Position numbers and translations under genes: made by a program | Shown here: one piece after another, positions 17,671 through 26,129 of the stretch | Numbering within the stretch: position 1 is the first letter of the stretch | Layout: the number at the start of each line of letters is the position of its first letter | Assembly (NCBI GenBank): GCA_964291375.2 | Contig: OZ219809.1 | Coordinates: 1,798,001-1,862,000 of the forward strand | Direction: 5' to 3' | From: 3107 sp001483205 | GTDB taxonomy: Bacteria > Pseudomonadota > Alphaproteobacteria > Rhodobacterales > Rhodobacteraceae | Length of the DNA stretch: 64,000 bases | Notes under the pieces: generated by a model | What the model saw: the letters and a program-made list of their open reading frames with translations, nothing else | What the model was told of the DNA's origin: nothing | Database searches by the model: none

Positions 17671-18020
17671 CTTATCCGCGGATAAGGTGCAGCCCCTTTG
17701 CCGGGACAGATGTGCGAACCTTCCGAAGGGCAGCGCCCGGCCCGGCGGAAGCGAAGCGCCCGCCATGGGGCGGGGCGGGCGCTGCCCGGCGTTCCGCCGG
17801 GCGGGACGGCTTGGGTGCCGACGCGCCAATAGGTCAGAAGTGTTGCCCTTATCCGCGGATAAGCCGCGCACCCCGCGCCGGAACAAATGTGCGAACAACC
17901 CAAAGGGCAGCGCCCGGCCCGGCGGAAGCGAAGCGCCCGCCGTGGGGCGGGGCGGGCGCTGCCCGGCGTTCCGCCGGGCGGGACGGTTTGGGTGCCGACG
18001 CGATGTGCCAATATGTGAGA
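17671..18020. repeat. Two tandem palindromic units (family B) between serS and gltX
   Basis: Two near-identical units of about 175 bp lie head to tail. Each begins with the 16-bp perfect palindrome CTTATCCGCGGATAAG (17671-17686 and 17848-17863), followed by a long GC-rich hairpin whose arms are GGGCAGCGCCCG and CGGGCGCTGCCC, then GTTCCGCCGGGCGGGACGG. They fill the space between two convergent genes and may act as bidirectional terminators. No ORF is credible here. Confidence 0.8.
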
Positions 18021-18025
18021 AGCCT

Positions 18026-19372
18026 TCAGCGCCGGGGCACCGCCCCCTCACCCCGCGCCCGCACCACCTGCAACAGCGGCATCACCCGTGCCATGTCCGG
18101 CCCGTGGTCGCGCCCGGTCAGCGCCTTGCGCAACGGCATGAACAGCCCCCGCCCCCTGCGCCCGGTCGCCGCACTCACCGCCTTGGTCCACGCGCCCCAG
18201 GTTGCCTCGGTAAACGGACCATCGGGCAGCAGACCCATCGCCGTGGCCACAAAACCGGCGTCCTCCGCATCGATCACCGGATCAGCGCCGTCCCGAAACA
18301 GGGTCCACCACCCCCCCAGATCATCCAGCACGGTGATGTTTTCCCGCGTCGCCTGCCAGAACCGTTCTGCCTGTTCCGTCGGCACCCCCAGCGCGGCAAT
18401 CCGCCCGGCAACCGCCGCAAAATCCAGGCCCTGATTGATCTTCGCGGTCAGCGGGAACAGGTCACGGACATCAAACCGCGTCGGGGCCGCGCCAAAATCC
18501 GACACATCAAACCCTTGGGCCAGTTCTTCGGCTGAGGCCGCAATCTCCACCGGTTTCGATGACCCCAGCCGCGCCATCAGGCTCAGCAACGCCATCGGCT
18601 GCACACCCCTGTCGCGCAGGCCCCCCAGCGCCAGCGAACCAAGCCGTTTCGACAGCGCCTCGCCCTCCGGCCCGGTCAGCAGCGCGTGATGGGCAAAGGA
18701 CGGCGCGTCGCCCCCCAGCGCCCGGATGATCTGAATCTGTGTCGCGGTGTTGGTCACATGGTCCGAGCCGCGCACCACATCGGTGATACCGAACGCCATA
18801 TCATCGCAGACCGACGCCAGCGTATAGAGAAACTGCCCGTCGGCACGGATCAGAACCGGGTCAGAGAGGCTTGCCGCATCGACCGAGAGCGCGCCCAGAA
18901 TGCCGTCATCCCAGCCGATCCGCTCGCGCTTCAGCCGGAACCGCCAATGCCCGTTGCCGCGCTCTGTGCGCAGTTTTGCTTTGTCTGCTTCTGACAGGGT
19001 GAGCGCGGCCCGGTCATACACCGGCGGCCTGCCCATGCCGAGCTGCTTTCTGCGTTTCAGTTCCAGTTCCTGCGGGGTCTCGAAACACTCATAAAGCCGC
19101 CCCGCATCGCGCAGCGCCGCCGCCGCCGCCTCGTATCGGTCCAGACGGTCCGATTGTTTTTCGAGCCGGTCCGGGCAGAGGCCCAGCCAGTCCATATCCG
19201 CCCGAATCGCATCGGCATATTCGGGCCGGGAGCGCTCCCTGTCGGTATCATCAAGCCGCAGGATGAACTGCCCGCCGGTCTTGCGCGCGATCAGGAAGTT
19301 CATCAGGGCGGTGCGCAGGTTGCCGACGTGAAGGTGGCCGGTGGGCGACGGGGCGAAACGGGTGACGGTCAT
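18026..19372 (-). CDS. gltX: Glutamyl-tRNA synthetase
   Basis: This 448-residue class I synthetase charges tRNA-Glu. The HIGH-type motif is HLHVGN at residues 13-18 after FAPSPTG, and the KMSKS-type motif is ALSKRLGS. The C-terminal anticodon-binding part is present, which separates it from the shorter GluQ-RS. ATG 19372 has AAGGAG seven bases upstream; the open extension to 19627 reads through a repeat element. Alphaproteobacteria often carry two gltX genes, and this length fits the shorter type. Confidence 0.93.
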   Translation of the reverse strand: MTVTRFAPSPTGHLHVGNLRTALMNFLIARKTGGQFILRLDDTDRERSRPEYADAIRADMDWLGLCPDRLEKQSDRLDRYEAAAAALRDAGRLYECFETPQELELKRRKQLGMGRPPVYDRAALTLSEADKAKLRTERGNGHWRFRLKRERIGWDDGILGALSVDAASLSDPVLIRADGQFLYTLASVCDDMAFGITDVVRGSDHVTNTATQIQIIRALGGDAPSFAHHALLTGPEGEALSKRLGSLALGGLRDRGVQPMALLSLMARLGSSKPVEIAASAEELAQGFDVSDFGAAPTRFDVRDLFPLTAKINQGLDFAAVAGRIAALGVPTEQAERFWQATRENITVLDDLGGWWTLFRDGADPVIDAEDAGFVATAMGLLPDGPFTEATWGAWTKAVSAATGRRGRGLFMPLRKALTGRDHGPDMARVMPLLQVVRARGEGAVPRR

Positions 19373-19457
19373 CGGGGTCTCCTTGGTGCCCGCCCGTCTT
19401 TCACAGCGGTGGGGGATTGTCCAGATCGGGGGACGGGGGCGGCTCGCTGTTTCTGTG

Positions 19458-19661
19458 AAAAGACCTCTGTATAATGGCGCATGGCCCGCCAACCCGTCCC
19501 GCCCGGTCGCAAGACCGGGCAGCGCCCGCCCCGCCCCATGGCGGGCGCTTCGCTTCCGCCGGGGCGGGCGCTGCCCTTCGGACGGGTCGCGCATCTGTCC
19601 CGGCAGGCAGCTACCCGGCCCGGCCAATAGGTCAGAGGTATTGCCCTTATCCGCGGATAAG
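19458..19661. repeat. Hybrid A/B repeat element upstream of gltX
   Basis: The left end is AAAAGACCTCTGTATAATGG (family A terminus). The centre is the GC-rich hairpin seen at 17.7 kb, in inverted orientation. The right end is CCGGCCAATAGGTCAGAGGT followed by the palindrome CTTATCCGCGGATAAG (19646-19661). This shows that A termini and B tails belong to one composite element. Confidence 0.8.
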
Positions 19662-19690
19662 GGGGGCCGGGGGCACCTCGTCGATATGCT

Positions 19691-20119
19691 TCATTCGGGT
19701 TCTATCGGCCAGCGCCGGGCCAGATCATCCAGACCGGCACGGATCAGGCGCTCCAGAACCCCCCTGTCCACATCTGCCAGCGTGTTGATATAGAGGCAGG
19801 ATTTGCCGGTCCTGTGCTTGCCGAGATGTTTCAGGATGGCCCCGAAATCCGCATATCCCGGCATGATGTAGATCGAAAGATTTGCCTTGCGCGGGGCGAA
19901 CCCGGTGGCGAGGAAATCCCCTTCCCGTCCGCTGGCATAGCGATAGTGATAGCGGCCATAGCCGATGATTGACGGCCCCCACATGACAGGGGAAAAGCCG
20001 GTCACCCGCCGGAAGAGGCCATCAAGCGTCACCGCGTCGGCCCGCCTGACCGGGTGCCCGATGGCGGCAATGAAATCCGCGACGCTTTGCGCGGTTGGCT
20101 GGGTCTTGTTCGGGGGCAT
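19691..20119 (-). CDS. DUF1801 domain protein
   Basis: This 142-residue protein matches the DUF1801 family: SVADFIAAIGHPVRRADAVTLDGLF, VTGFSPVMWGPSIIGYGRYHY, LATGFAPRKANLSIYIMPGY and a C-terminal CLYINTLADVDRGVLERLI. Related proteins have a small alpha-beta fold and no proven biochemical function. The start at 20119 gives MPPNKTQPTAQSV. It is a lone gene with repeat elements on both sides (19458-19661 and 20170-20794). A longer open frame to 20431 is repeat sequence and was rejected. Confidence 0.85.
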   Translation of the reverse strand: MPPNKTQPTAQSVADFIAAIGHPVRRADAVTLDGLFRRVTGFSPVMWGPSIIGYGRYHYRYASGREGDFLATGFAPRKANLSIYIMPGYADFGAILKHLGKHRTGKSCLYINTLADVDRGVLERLIRAGLDDLARRWPIEPE

Positions 20120-20169
20120 CGTGGCCCGAGCATAGCAAGGCCGGACCCGTGCGGCAACGGGCTGTCCCG

Positions 20170-20213
20170 GCCCGGCCAATAGGTCAGAGGTTATGCCCTT
20201 ATCCGCGGATAAG
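20170..20213. repeat. Family B tail with 16-bp palindrome
   Basis: CCCGGCCAATAGGTCAGAGG, TTATGCC and then CTTATCCGCGGATAAG (20198-20213). Only the right-hand tail of the composite element is present, upstream of the DUF1801 gene. Confidence 0.75.
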
Positions 20214-20242
20214 GGGGGCCAGCGGCGGCGCGCCGTTCCTAT

Positions 20243-20487
20243 GAAAAGACCTCTGCATAATGGCGCGTCAGTGCCCAACCCGTCCGCCCGGCAGAATGCC
20301 GGGCAGCGCCCGCCCCGCCCCATGGCGGGCGCTTCGCTTCCGCCGGGCCGGGCGCTGCCCTTCGGATTGTTCGCGCACTCCCCCGAGCGGGCCGGACGTG
20401 GCCTTTCGGCTGTTTGCGCATCGCCTGCCAACCCATCCGCCCGGACCGGCGAATAGGTCAGAGATTATGCCCTTATCCGCGGATAAG
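20243..20487. repeat. Composite A/B repeat element
   Basis: The left terminus is GAAAAGACCTCTGCATAATG. The centre is a GC-rich hairpin (GGGCAGCGCCCG / CGGGCGCTGCCC), followed by an insertion-like stretch near 20375-20435. The right tail is GGCGAATAGGTCAGAG plus the palindrome at 20472-20487. Confidence 0.78.
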
Positions 20488-20520
20488 GGGGGTGGCCGGG
20501 GGCGACGCGTCGTTTCTATG

Positions 20521-20692
20521 AAAAGACCTTTGTATAATGGCGCGGCGGCACCCAACCCGTCCCGCCCCATGGCGGGCGCTTCGCTTCCGCCGGGCCGGGC
20601 GCTGCCCTTCGGACGTGTCGCGCATCTGTTCCGGCAGGCAGCTACCCGGCCAGGCGAATAGGTCAGAAGTCTTGCCCTTATCCGCGGATAAG
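20521..20692. repeat. Composite A/B repeat element
   Basis: The left terminus is AAAAGACCTTTGTATAATGG. A shortened GC-rich hairpin follows, then the right tail GGCGAATAGGTCAGAAGT and the palindrome at 20677-20692. Confidence 0.78.
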
Positions 20693-20749
20693 GGGGTATC
20701 GTCCCCCGTGCTGGCAGAGCGCGCTTCTGTCCCGGCAAACCGTCCGCCC

Positions 20750-20794
20750 GGCCCGGCGAATAGGTCAGAGGTTATGCCCTTATCCGCGGATAAG
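20750..20794. repeat. Family B tail downstream of nadE
   Basis: GGCCCGGCGAATAGGTCAGA, GGTTATGCC and then the palindrome CTTATCCGCGGATAAG (20779-20794), 26 bases past the nadE stop codon on the transcript. A terminator role is possible. Confidence 0.75.
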
Positions 20795-20820
20795 GTGCGC
20801 GAACAGTCCGAGGGCCCACC

Positions 20821-22485
20821 TCAGCTCTGATCCCGCCACCGGTTCACGATCGGATAGCGGCGATCCAGCCAGAACGCGCGCGGGGTCAGGCGCGCACCGG
20901 GGGCCGACTGAAACCGCTTGTATTCCGACACACGCAGCAGGTGCTCGACCGCCCTGACGGTCTCGCGCTCATACCCCTGTTCCACCACCTGCCCGATGCT
21001 CATGTCGCGTTCCACCAGCCGCTCCAGTATCCCGTCCAGAACGTCATAGGGCGGCAGGCTGTCCTCATCCTTCTGGTTCGGGCGCAACTCTGCCGAGGGC
21101 GGCTTGTCGATGATCCGGGGCGGAATCACCACGCCCGCCGGTCCCTTCATCCACGCCCGCCAGGTGGCATTGCGCCACCGGCATTGCGCAAACACGCGGG
21201 TTTTATAGAGGTCTTTGATCGGGTTATACCCCCCCGCCATATCCCCGTAAATCGTCGCATAGCCCACGGCGATTTCCGACTTATTGCCGGTTGTCAGCAG
21301 CATCTCGCCGGATTTGTTCGACAACGCCATCAGCAGCAGCCCGCGCAGGCGGGACTGGATGTTTTCCTCGGTCAGGCCCGGCTCTGCCCGCCCGAACAGG
21401 GGGGCAAGGGTTTCCGTCACCGCCGCGTGGCAGTGCGTGATCGGCACCACCTCATGGCGGCAGCCGAGCGTGTTCGCGACCGCCTCTGCATCCTCAAGCG
21501 ACGCCGCAGAGGTGTGTTCCGAGGGCAGCATCACACAGCGCACATTCTCAGGCCCCAGCGCATCCACCGCGACCGCCGCCACAAGCGCGCTGTCGATCCC
21601 GCCCGAAAGCCCGAGCAACACCTTATCGAATCCGGTCTTGGCCAGATAATCGCACAGCGCCTGCGTCATGCAGCGATAGTCCTGCTCCCACTCATCGGGC
21701 CGGGGGGCCGGGGGCAGAGGCCGGGCAGAGAGGCGGCCATGCGCCGCTTCCCGAGCAATATCCACATGGCGGATTTCTTCCTCGAAAACCGGCATCCGCA
21801 CCGCCATCCCGCCCCCCGGATTCAGCACGAACGACCCGCCGTCGAAAACCTGATCGTCCTGTCCGCCGACCATGTTCAGATAGACAAGCGGCAGGCCGGT
21901 TTCCGCCACCCGCCCGGCCATCAGGTCATGGCGCACCGCCATCCTGCCCCGGTAATACGGAGACCCGTTTGGCACCAGCAACAGCTCTGCCCCGGCTTTC
22001 GCCAGCGCCCCGGCAACATCCGGCCGCCAGGCGTCTTCGCAGATCGGGCTGCCGATGCGGATGCCGCCGATACTGTAGGGCGCACCCGGGGGGCCGGGGC
22101 GGAACAGGCGCGCCTCGTCAAACACCGTTTCATTGGGCAGGTGGCGTTTCAGCACCCGGTGCGCGACCTGCCCGCCCTTAAGGATGTAATAGGCGTTGTA
22201 AAGCCCGCCGTCCCCGGCCCAGGGGCCGCCAATGGCCAGCGCCGGGCCATCGGCGCAATCCTCTGCCAGCCGGTCGATATGCGCCATGGCGTCGGCGACG
22301 AATGCCGGTTTGAGGATCAGATCCTGCGTGTTGTAACCGGTGATGAACATCTCGGTCAGGGCGACCAGATCGGCCCCCGCCCCGCGCCCCTTTTGCCAGG
22401 CATGGCGCGCCTTTTCCGCGTTGGCGGAAAGCGCCCCGACAACGGGATTCAACTGGGCCAGCGTCAGGCGAAACGTGTCAGTCAT
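20821..22485 (-). CDS. nadE: Glutamine-dependent NAD+ synthetase
   Basis: This 554-residue two-domain enzyme makes NAD from deamido-NAD, ATP and glutamine. The N-terminal nitrilase-type glutaminase has its catalytic triad at E45 (VALTEMF), K113 (LKRHLPN) and C149 (SPICEDAW). The C-terminal ATP-pyrophosphatase domain shows LLGLSGGIDSALVAAVAVD, TTGNKSEIAVGYATIYGDM and YNPIKDLYKTRVF, ending with KDEDSLPPYDVLDGIL. The start at 22485 gives MTDTFRLTLAQLNP, the usual N-terminus; an upstream open stretch belongs to a repeat element. Confidence 0.95.
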   Translation of the reverse strand: MTDTFRLTLAQLNPVVGALSANAEKARHAWQKGRGAGADLVALTEMFITGYNTQDLILKPAFVADAMAHIDRLAEDCADGPALAIGGPWAGDGGLYNAYYILKGGQVAHRVLKRHLPNETVFDEARLFRPGPPGAPYSIGGIRIGSPICEDAWRPDVAGALAKAGAELLLVPNGSPYYRGRMAVRHDLMAGRVAETGLPLVYLNMVGGQDDQVFDGGSFVLNPGGGMAVRMPVFEEEIRHVDIAREAAHGRLSARPLPPAPRPDEWEQDYRCMTQALCDYLAKTGFDKVLLGLSGGIDSALVAAVAVDALGPENVRCVMLPSEHTSAASLEDAEAVANTLGCRHEVVPITHCHAAVTETLAPLFGRAEPGLTEENIQSRLRGLLLMALSNKSGEMLLTTGNKSEIAVGYATIYGDMAGGYNPIKDLYKTRVFAQCRWRNATWRAWMKGPAGVVIPPRIIDKPPSAELRPNQKDEDSLPPYDVLDGILERLVERDMSIGQVVEQGYERETVRAVEHLLRVSEYKRFQSAPGARLTPRAFWLDRRYPIVNRWRDQS

Positions 22486-22518
22486 GCGCCCTGTCTCATC
22501 GTGAGCATGTTCCCTCAT

Positions 22519-22730
22519 AAAGGCCTCTGCATATTTGTCCAGCCGGGCAGCCGCCTGCCTGGGCGGGCGCTTTTCACAACAGTCCAAATCGGCGATGGTC
22601 TTTCTATAAAGTCCATACGTCCCAACAGGTTGATGCGTTCAAAGCGCCTGCCGGGGGGCAGGCAGGCGCTGCCCGGCGTTCCGCCGGGCGGACGGTTTGG
22701 CTGGCGATGCGCCATTATGCAGAGGTCTTT
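22519..22730. repeat. MITE-like element (family A), full-length, inverted relative to 10117 copy
   Basis: AAAGGCCTCTGCATATTTG opens the element, and GCGCCATTATGCAGAGGTCT closes it. The internal order is the reverse complement of the 10117-10325 copy, including the core ATAAAGTCCATACG and both GC hairpins. It lies between nadE and the MORN gene. Confidence 0.8.
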
Positions 22731-22851
22731 CATATTACCAGACCGACATGCAGGCGAAAGCCCGAACTGTGCCGGTCATGCCCCGGACAGAGGAAAATCC
22801 GTTGTCAGATCGGTGTCCTGCGTTTAAGTTTCAAGACGGATCGGAGGATAC

Positions 22852-24342
22852 ATGACCACGCCGGGAACATCAAAGGCGACCGGGGCGGGCGCACCGGGGG
22901 CCGCCAGGGGGCTTGCCGGTCTCGCCCTGTTTCTGCTCGCCCTGACCCTGACCGGCCCCGTCCCCGCCACCGCGCAGGCGACCGACGAGGACAAGCGGGT
23001 CGAGTATGAAAACGGCGGCGTCTATGAGGGCGACTTCAAAGGCGGCAGGCAGCACGGGCGCGGCAACTATACCCTGCCCTCGGGCTTTCGCTATTCCGGC
23101 GAATGGGTCGATGGCCGGATTCAGGGCCGGGGCGTTGCCGATTACGCCAATGGCGACAGCTATGAGGGGGACTTCGTGAACGGAGAGCCGCACGGCTTTG
23201 GCAGGATCGCCTTTGCCGATGGCGGAACCTATGAAGGAGACTGGCGCAACGGGGCGATCACCGGCAAGGGCCTTGCCACCTATGCCAACGGCGTCGTTTA
23301 TGAGGGCGGCTTTCTCAATTCCCGGCATCACGGCACCGGTGTGCTGCGCAACCCGAACGGATTTGTCTATGAGGGCGGCTGGGTGAACGGCCTGCGCGAG
23401 GGCCGGGGCAAGATCACCTATGCGGACGGGTCCGTCTATGAGGGCGCGCTCCGGGGCGGCGTCAACCACGGCACCGGCGCGCTGATCACCCCGGACGGCC
23501 TGCACTATGACGGCAACTGGGTGGAGGGCGCGATGGAGGGCACGGGCCGCCTCATCCAGCCCGGCGGCGATGTGTATGAGGGGGATTTTGCCTCGGGCAG
23601 ACGCCATGGCCGGGGCAGGGCGGTGTATGCCAACGGCGATGTCTATGAGGGCGGGTTCCGGGAGGACCGCCGCCATGGTGAGGGCATGCTTACCTATGCC
23701 GAGGGCGGCAGCTATTCGGGCCAGTGGGCGAGTGGCCGGCAGGAAGGCGCAGGGCGGCGGGTCTATCCCGACGGGGCCGTCTATGAAGGGACGTTCGCCG
23801 GTGATCTCGCCGACGGAACCGGCAGGATCACCTACCCGGACGGCTCTGTCTATGAGGGGGAATGGAAGGCAGGGGTGATCGAGGGCAGCGGCATCACCCG
23901 CTATGCCAGCGGTATCGTCTATACGGGGCGGTTCCGCAACGGGCGCAACCATGGCCATGGCCGGATCACCTATCCCGGCGGCTTTCGCTATGAGGGGGAA
24001 TGGGTCGAGGGCGTGCGCGAAGGGACCGGAACCACGACCTATGTTGATGGCAGCGTCTATACGGGCGAGCACCGGAACGGCAATCCCCACGGGCGGGGGG
24101 AAATCTCGATGCCGGACGGGTTCAGGTATTCCGGCGACTGGCGGAATGGTGAAATCCACGGGCAGGGGGTGGTGGTTTACGCCAACGGGGATGTGTATGA
24201 AGGCGGCTTTGCCCATAATACCCGTCAGGGGATGGGGGTGATGCGCTATGCCACCGGGGAAACCGACGAGGGCCGTTGGGAAGGCGGCGTTCTGAGCGGG
24301 GGCGGGGGCGATGGCGGAGACGCGCCGGAAGAGGCTGAATGA
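22852..24342 (+). CDS. Secreted MORN-repeat protein
   Basis: This 496-residue exported protein consists almost entirely of MORN repeats. A signal peptide (LAGLALFLLALTLTGPVPATAQA) ends near residue 44. From about residue 48 to 484 I count 19 consecutive 23-residue units with the pattern Y-E-G-x(4)-G-x(2)-H-G-x-G, for example VYEGDFKGGRQHGRG. The last unit is degenerate (TDEGRWEGGV) and the tail is glycine/acid-rich. MORN sheets form extended beta-hairpin rods that bind proteins or lipids; a periplasmic scaffold role is inference. The ATG at 22852 follows GGAGGAT. It stands alone between repeat elements. Confidence 0.85.
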   Translation: MTTPGTSKATGAGAPGAARGLAGLALFLLALTLTGPVPATAQATDEDKRVEYENGGVYEGDFKGGRQHGRGNYTLPSGFRYSGEWVDGRIQGRGVADYANGDSYEGDFVNGEPHGFGRIAFADGGTYEGDWRNGAITGKGLATYANGVVYEGGFLNSRHHGTGVLRNPNGFVYEGGWVNGLREGRGKITYADGSVYEGALRGGVNHGTGALITPDGLHYDGNWVEGAMEGTGRLIQPGGDVYEGDFASGRRHGRGRAVYANGDVYEGGFREDRRHGEGMLTYAEGGSYSGQWASGRQEGAGRRVYPDGAVYEGTFAGDLADGTGRITYPDGSVYEGEWKAGVIEGSGITRYASGIVYTGRFRNGRNHGHGRITYPGGFRYEGEWVEGVREGTGTTTYVDGSVYTGEHRNGNPHGRGEISMPDGFRYSGDWRNGEIHGQGVVVYANGDVYEGGFAHNTRQGMGVMRYATGETDEGRWEGGVLSGGGGDGGDAPEEAE

Positions 24343-24352
24343 GCCGTCCGCC

Positions 24353-24399
24353 CGGTCCAGGCCAATAGGTCAGCGATGTTGACCTTATCCGCGGATAAG
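24353..24399. repeat. Family B tail between convergent MORN and TetR genes
   Basis: GGTCCAGGCCAATAGGTCAG, CGATGTTGAC and the palindrome CTTATCCGCGGATAAG (24384-24399). It lies between two convergent stop codons, a position consistent with a shared terminator. Confidence 0.75.
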
Positions 24400-24450
24400 C
24401 CGCAGTCCGATTTGCCGGGCGGGACGTGGCCAGAACTCAAAATCCGGGCG

Positions 24451-25065
24451 TCAGGCTATACGCAGCCCATTGATGACAAGCGTGGTTATTTCCTGGGTGA
24501 TGACCTCGCTGTCCAACGGCTCATCATTGTTCAGGCCCATCATGTATCGCGCTTCCCCGGCCATAACGGCATATTGCTCTGTCAGCGACCAGATGTTGAA
24601 TAGCAGCAAAATGGGGTTTACCGGCCGGATCAGCCCCCTGTCGGACCATTCCTCGATATGCGCGGCCGCCCGCAACATAGCCGCTTTGGAGCCAGCCCAA
24701 CGGTCTTGCAGATGCTTGCCCCCGCTCATCACCTCACTGACAAACAGCTTCACCTCAGCCGGTTGCTCAAGCGAATACCGAACCTTGCGGGCAATATAGT
24801 CAGACAGAAAGTCCTCCGGCCCTTTGTCGGGCGAAATGCCCTCAAAGAGTTCCGTCCAAGTGCCCATGATCTTATCGAGCGCCTCCAGATAAAGCTCGTC
24901 CTTACCTGAAATGTAATAGTGCAGCCTTGTCTTACTGATCCCCGCCCGGTCTGCGATGCTTTGGGTAGAGGTGCCGCGCAAACCATAATCTGCAAATTCC
25001 AGGATGGCCGCTTCGAGGATTTTCCCCCTGATCTTATTGCGCCGGTTGGCCAGGTCCGGGCGCAT
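24451..25065 (-). CDS. TetR-family regulator, RutR-like
   Basis: This 204-residue repressor has an N-terminal helix-turn-helix, ILEAAILEFADYGLRGTSTQSIADRAGISKTRLHYYISGK, followed by an all-helical ligand domain. The pattern KTRLHYYISGKDELY, and a C-terminus ending VINGLRIA, resemble RutR, the pyrimidine-responsive regulator. It is the last gene of the ten-gene operon that starts at 34502 and is three bases from the RidA gene. RutR-box-like palindromes occur in the operon promoter (34523-34563), so it probably controls the whole operon. The ligand is not known. Confidence 0.85.
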   Translation of the reverse strand: MRPDLANRRNKIRGKILEAAILEFADYGLRGTSTQSIADRAGISKTRLHYYISGKDELYLEALDKIMGTWTELFEGISPDKGPEDFLSDYIARKVRYSLEQPAEVKLFVSEVMSGGKHLQDRWAGSKAAMLRAAAHIEEWSDRGLIRPVNPILLLFNIWSLTEQYAVMAGEARYMMGLNNDEPLDSEVITQEITTLVINGLRIA

Positions 25066-25067
25066 TT

Positions 25068-25514
25068 TCAGCCACCCCCCAGGGGCAGATAGGCCGTTGC
25101 CTCAACCTCGATGACGATCTCAGGGGATGGCATCATCCCGGAGACCTCAACAACCGTTGAAACAGGCGGCTCTTCGGGGAAAAACATGTCGCGCACAGAT
25201 TTGTAGCGCGGGAAATCAGACAGGTGCCTGAAATACTGAACCAGCTTGAACACATCTTTCATCGACCCCCCGGCGTCTTTCATATTGGCGCGAATCTGAT
25301 CAAAGACAAACCATGTCTGGGCAAGAATCGGGCCGTCTGTCGCGTCCGTTGAAAATTCCCCGGTCTGCCCGATGGCCGGGCCGGTCCCGGGGGGCAGATC
25401 ATCAAACCCGCGAATGACCTTTCGTGACGGTATATCCACGGCGACAACCCCGGACAGGAAAATGAAATCCCCCCGTCGTTTCCAGGCGGCGTATCTTGCA
25501 AGCGTATTTGCCAT
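25068..25514 (-). CDS. RidA-family protein (reactive intermediate deaminase-like)
   Basis: This 148-residue protein resembles RidA/YjgF/YER057c, which hydrolyses imine or enamine intermediates. Family marks are FIFLSGVVAVD near the N-terminus, a central helix ILAQTWFVFDQIRANMKDAG, the SVRDMFF region and PPVSTVVEVSGMMPSPEIVIEVEATAY at the end. The usual catalytic arginine before the terminal strand (often R in the P-x-R-x-x-V context) is not obvious, so it may belong to a non-archetypal Rid subgroup. The start at 25514 is one base from the upstream oxidoreductase stop. RidA-type enzymes are common in operons that deaminate N-heterocycles. Confidence 0.82.
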   Translation of the reverse strand: MANTLARYAAWKRRGDFIFLSGVVAVDIPSRKVIRGFDDLPPGTGPAIGQTGEFSTDATDGPILAQTWFVFDQIRANMKDAGGSMKDVFKLVQYFRHLSDFPRYKSVRDMFFPEEPPVSTVVEVSGMMPSPEIVIEVEATAYLPLGGG

Positions 25515-25515
25515 A

Positions 25516-26115
25516 TCAAACAGGAATCCGGCTTAGTTTGGTTTCAACGCGCCGCAGGAACCGTTCGCGCTCAACTGCGGTGGTATGGTTCATATTGTAA
25601 ATTTGCAGCCAGTGCATCCGGCATTTGCGGCCAAAGATCACCCGCAAGCCACGGGTCCAGAGAGAACGGCCAGGGTCGCGGATCAGGCGTATCCACCACC
25701 AGGGTGCCCCCGAGGTGGTGATCCCCACGAAAAGGCGAATATTGTGCAATTTGGATTTCGGACGGCGCTGCTTGCCGTCCGAAATCTCAAAAGTGACCCC
25801 CGGCAACCAGACCCGTTCAAGCCAGCCCTTGAGCATGGCAGGCGCGCCATAATACCAGGTCGGATAGATCACGATTATCCCCTCAGCCCATTGAAGATCA
25901 TCGATATAGTGCGGATGCTTTTCGATGATCTTCCGGGTGTCAGAGAGGTAGATATTCCACTCTTCGGTGGACAGAACCGGATCAAATGCCTCCCGGTAGA
26001 GATCGGTGGTCCGCAGGTCATGCCCTGCCGCGCGCAGGGTGCGACAGGCACAGTCAAACAGCGCCGCCCCATAGCTTTCGAGGCTGGGATGGCAAAAGAC
26101 AACGAGAAGGCGCAT
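25516..26115 (-). CDS. NAD(P)H oxidoreductase, flavodoxin-like fold
   Basis: This 199-residue protein has the flavodoxin-like quinone-reductase fold. The N-terminal MRLLVVFCHPSLESYGAAL is the FMN/FAD phosphate loop, ADLYREAFDP-type sequence follows (TTDLYREAFDPVL), and IIVIYPTWYYGAPAMLKGWLERVW is the second flavin loop. Such proteins reduce quinones, nitro compounds or flavin. In this operon it may regenerate reduced flavin or reduce a ring intermediate, which is inference. It is closely packed between the binding-protein and RidA genes. Confidence 0.8.
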   Translation of the reverse strand: MRLLVVFCHPSLESYGAALFDCACRTLRAAGHDLRTTDLYREAFDPVLSTEEWNIYLSDTRKIIEKHPHYIDDLQWAEGIIVIYPTWYYGAPAMLKGWLERVWLPGVTFEISDGKQRRPKSKLHNIRLFVGITTSGAPWWWIRLIRDPGRSLWTRGLRVIFGRKCRMHWLQIYNMNHTTAVERERFLRRVETKLSRIPV

Positions 26116-26129
26116 GATCAGGCCCGGGC

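Noticed and set aside
18026..19627. Longer GltX and other frames running through repeat elements
   Set aside because: Open frames inside the GC-rich repeats encode R/P/A/G-rich peptides that recur with each repeat copy and are not conserved proteins.
17671..20794. Regularly recurring palindromes that look like a CRISPR array
   Set aside because: The spacing is irregular (about 100 to 1800 bp), the spacers are themselves repetitive GC-rich hairpins, and no cas genes are present.
17671..24399. TTATCCGCG palindromes as DnaA boxes of a replication origin
   Set aside because: They differ from TTATCCACA at two positions, there is no AT-rich unwinding region, and no dnaA, gidA or parAB genes are near.
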